Assembly (NCBI GenBank): GCA_035470525.1
Contig: DATIQT010000095.1
Span: 1 to 5,218 of the forward strand
DNA: 5,218 nucleotides
Source: CALXSC01 sp035470525
GTDB taxonomy: Bacteria > Pseudomonadota > Alphaproteobacteria > Rickettsiales > UBA1997
Direction: 5' to 3'
A program made the translations under genes and the position numbers. The notes below the pieces were generated by a model, which ran no database searches, was not told the origin of the DNA, and saw nothing but the letters and a program-made list of their open reading frames with translations. Shown here in pieces: positions 5,211 to 5,218 of the stretch. The number at the start of each line of letters is the position of its first letter. Within the stretch, counting starts at the first letter, position 1.

Positions 5211-5218
5211 AGTTGTGC

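Overview
The window looks like chromosomal DNA of an AT-rich alphaproteobacterium. Ribosomal protein L20, encoded here, has the alphaproteobacterial form, with an RKRDFRALWIQRINAAVRQ core and a GRAKSCFSVAIERVEKAL segment like that of Rickettsiales. Exonuclease III is also of a common proteobacterial type. Low GC, weak ribosome binding sites and short intergenic regions fit a reduced or host-associated genome. That lifestyle is an inference, and I cannot name a genus.

Layout from left to right. (1) 1-298: the end of an unrecognised small reading frame, open to the left edge. (2) 299-798: a 500-base stretch without a large gene but full of structure. It holds an exact 22-base direct repeat, a GC-rich 16-bp palindrome, a probable 44-residue single-pass membrane protein, and a 150-base segment. 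That segment has five GGA motifs, two stem-loops and a terminator-like hairpin, and may be a small RNA or a leader. (3) 799-2585: a two-gene operon, exonuclease III (xth) and a FtsJ/RlmM-like 2'-O-ribose methyltransferase, joined by an ATGA overlap. (4) 2586-2638: a shared convergent terminator, strongest for the minus strand. (5) 2639-3233, minus strand: rpmI-rplT (L35-L20) with an 8-base overlap; L35 carries an unusual C-terminal tail. (6) 3234-3413: a divergent promoter region. (7) 3414-5075: a very A-rich gene for a 553-residue protein of about twelve helical repeats with an N-x-N-T-P-x-x-I-L signature, resembling variant leucine-rich repeats. It ends in a basic KKRKRK patch and a charged tail. 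(8) 5076-5218: no gene, two inverted repeats.

The core genes serve DNA repair, RNA modification and ribosome assembly, and show no common pathway beyond housekeeping. The parts most likely to be new are the structured 594-744 segment, the palindrome and repeats at 307-426, and the repeat protein at 3414-5075. I see no CRISPR array, tRNA, rRNA, transposase or recognisable defence gene.
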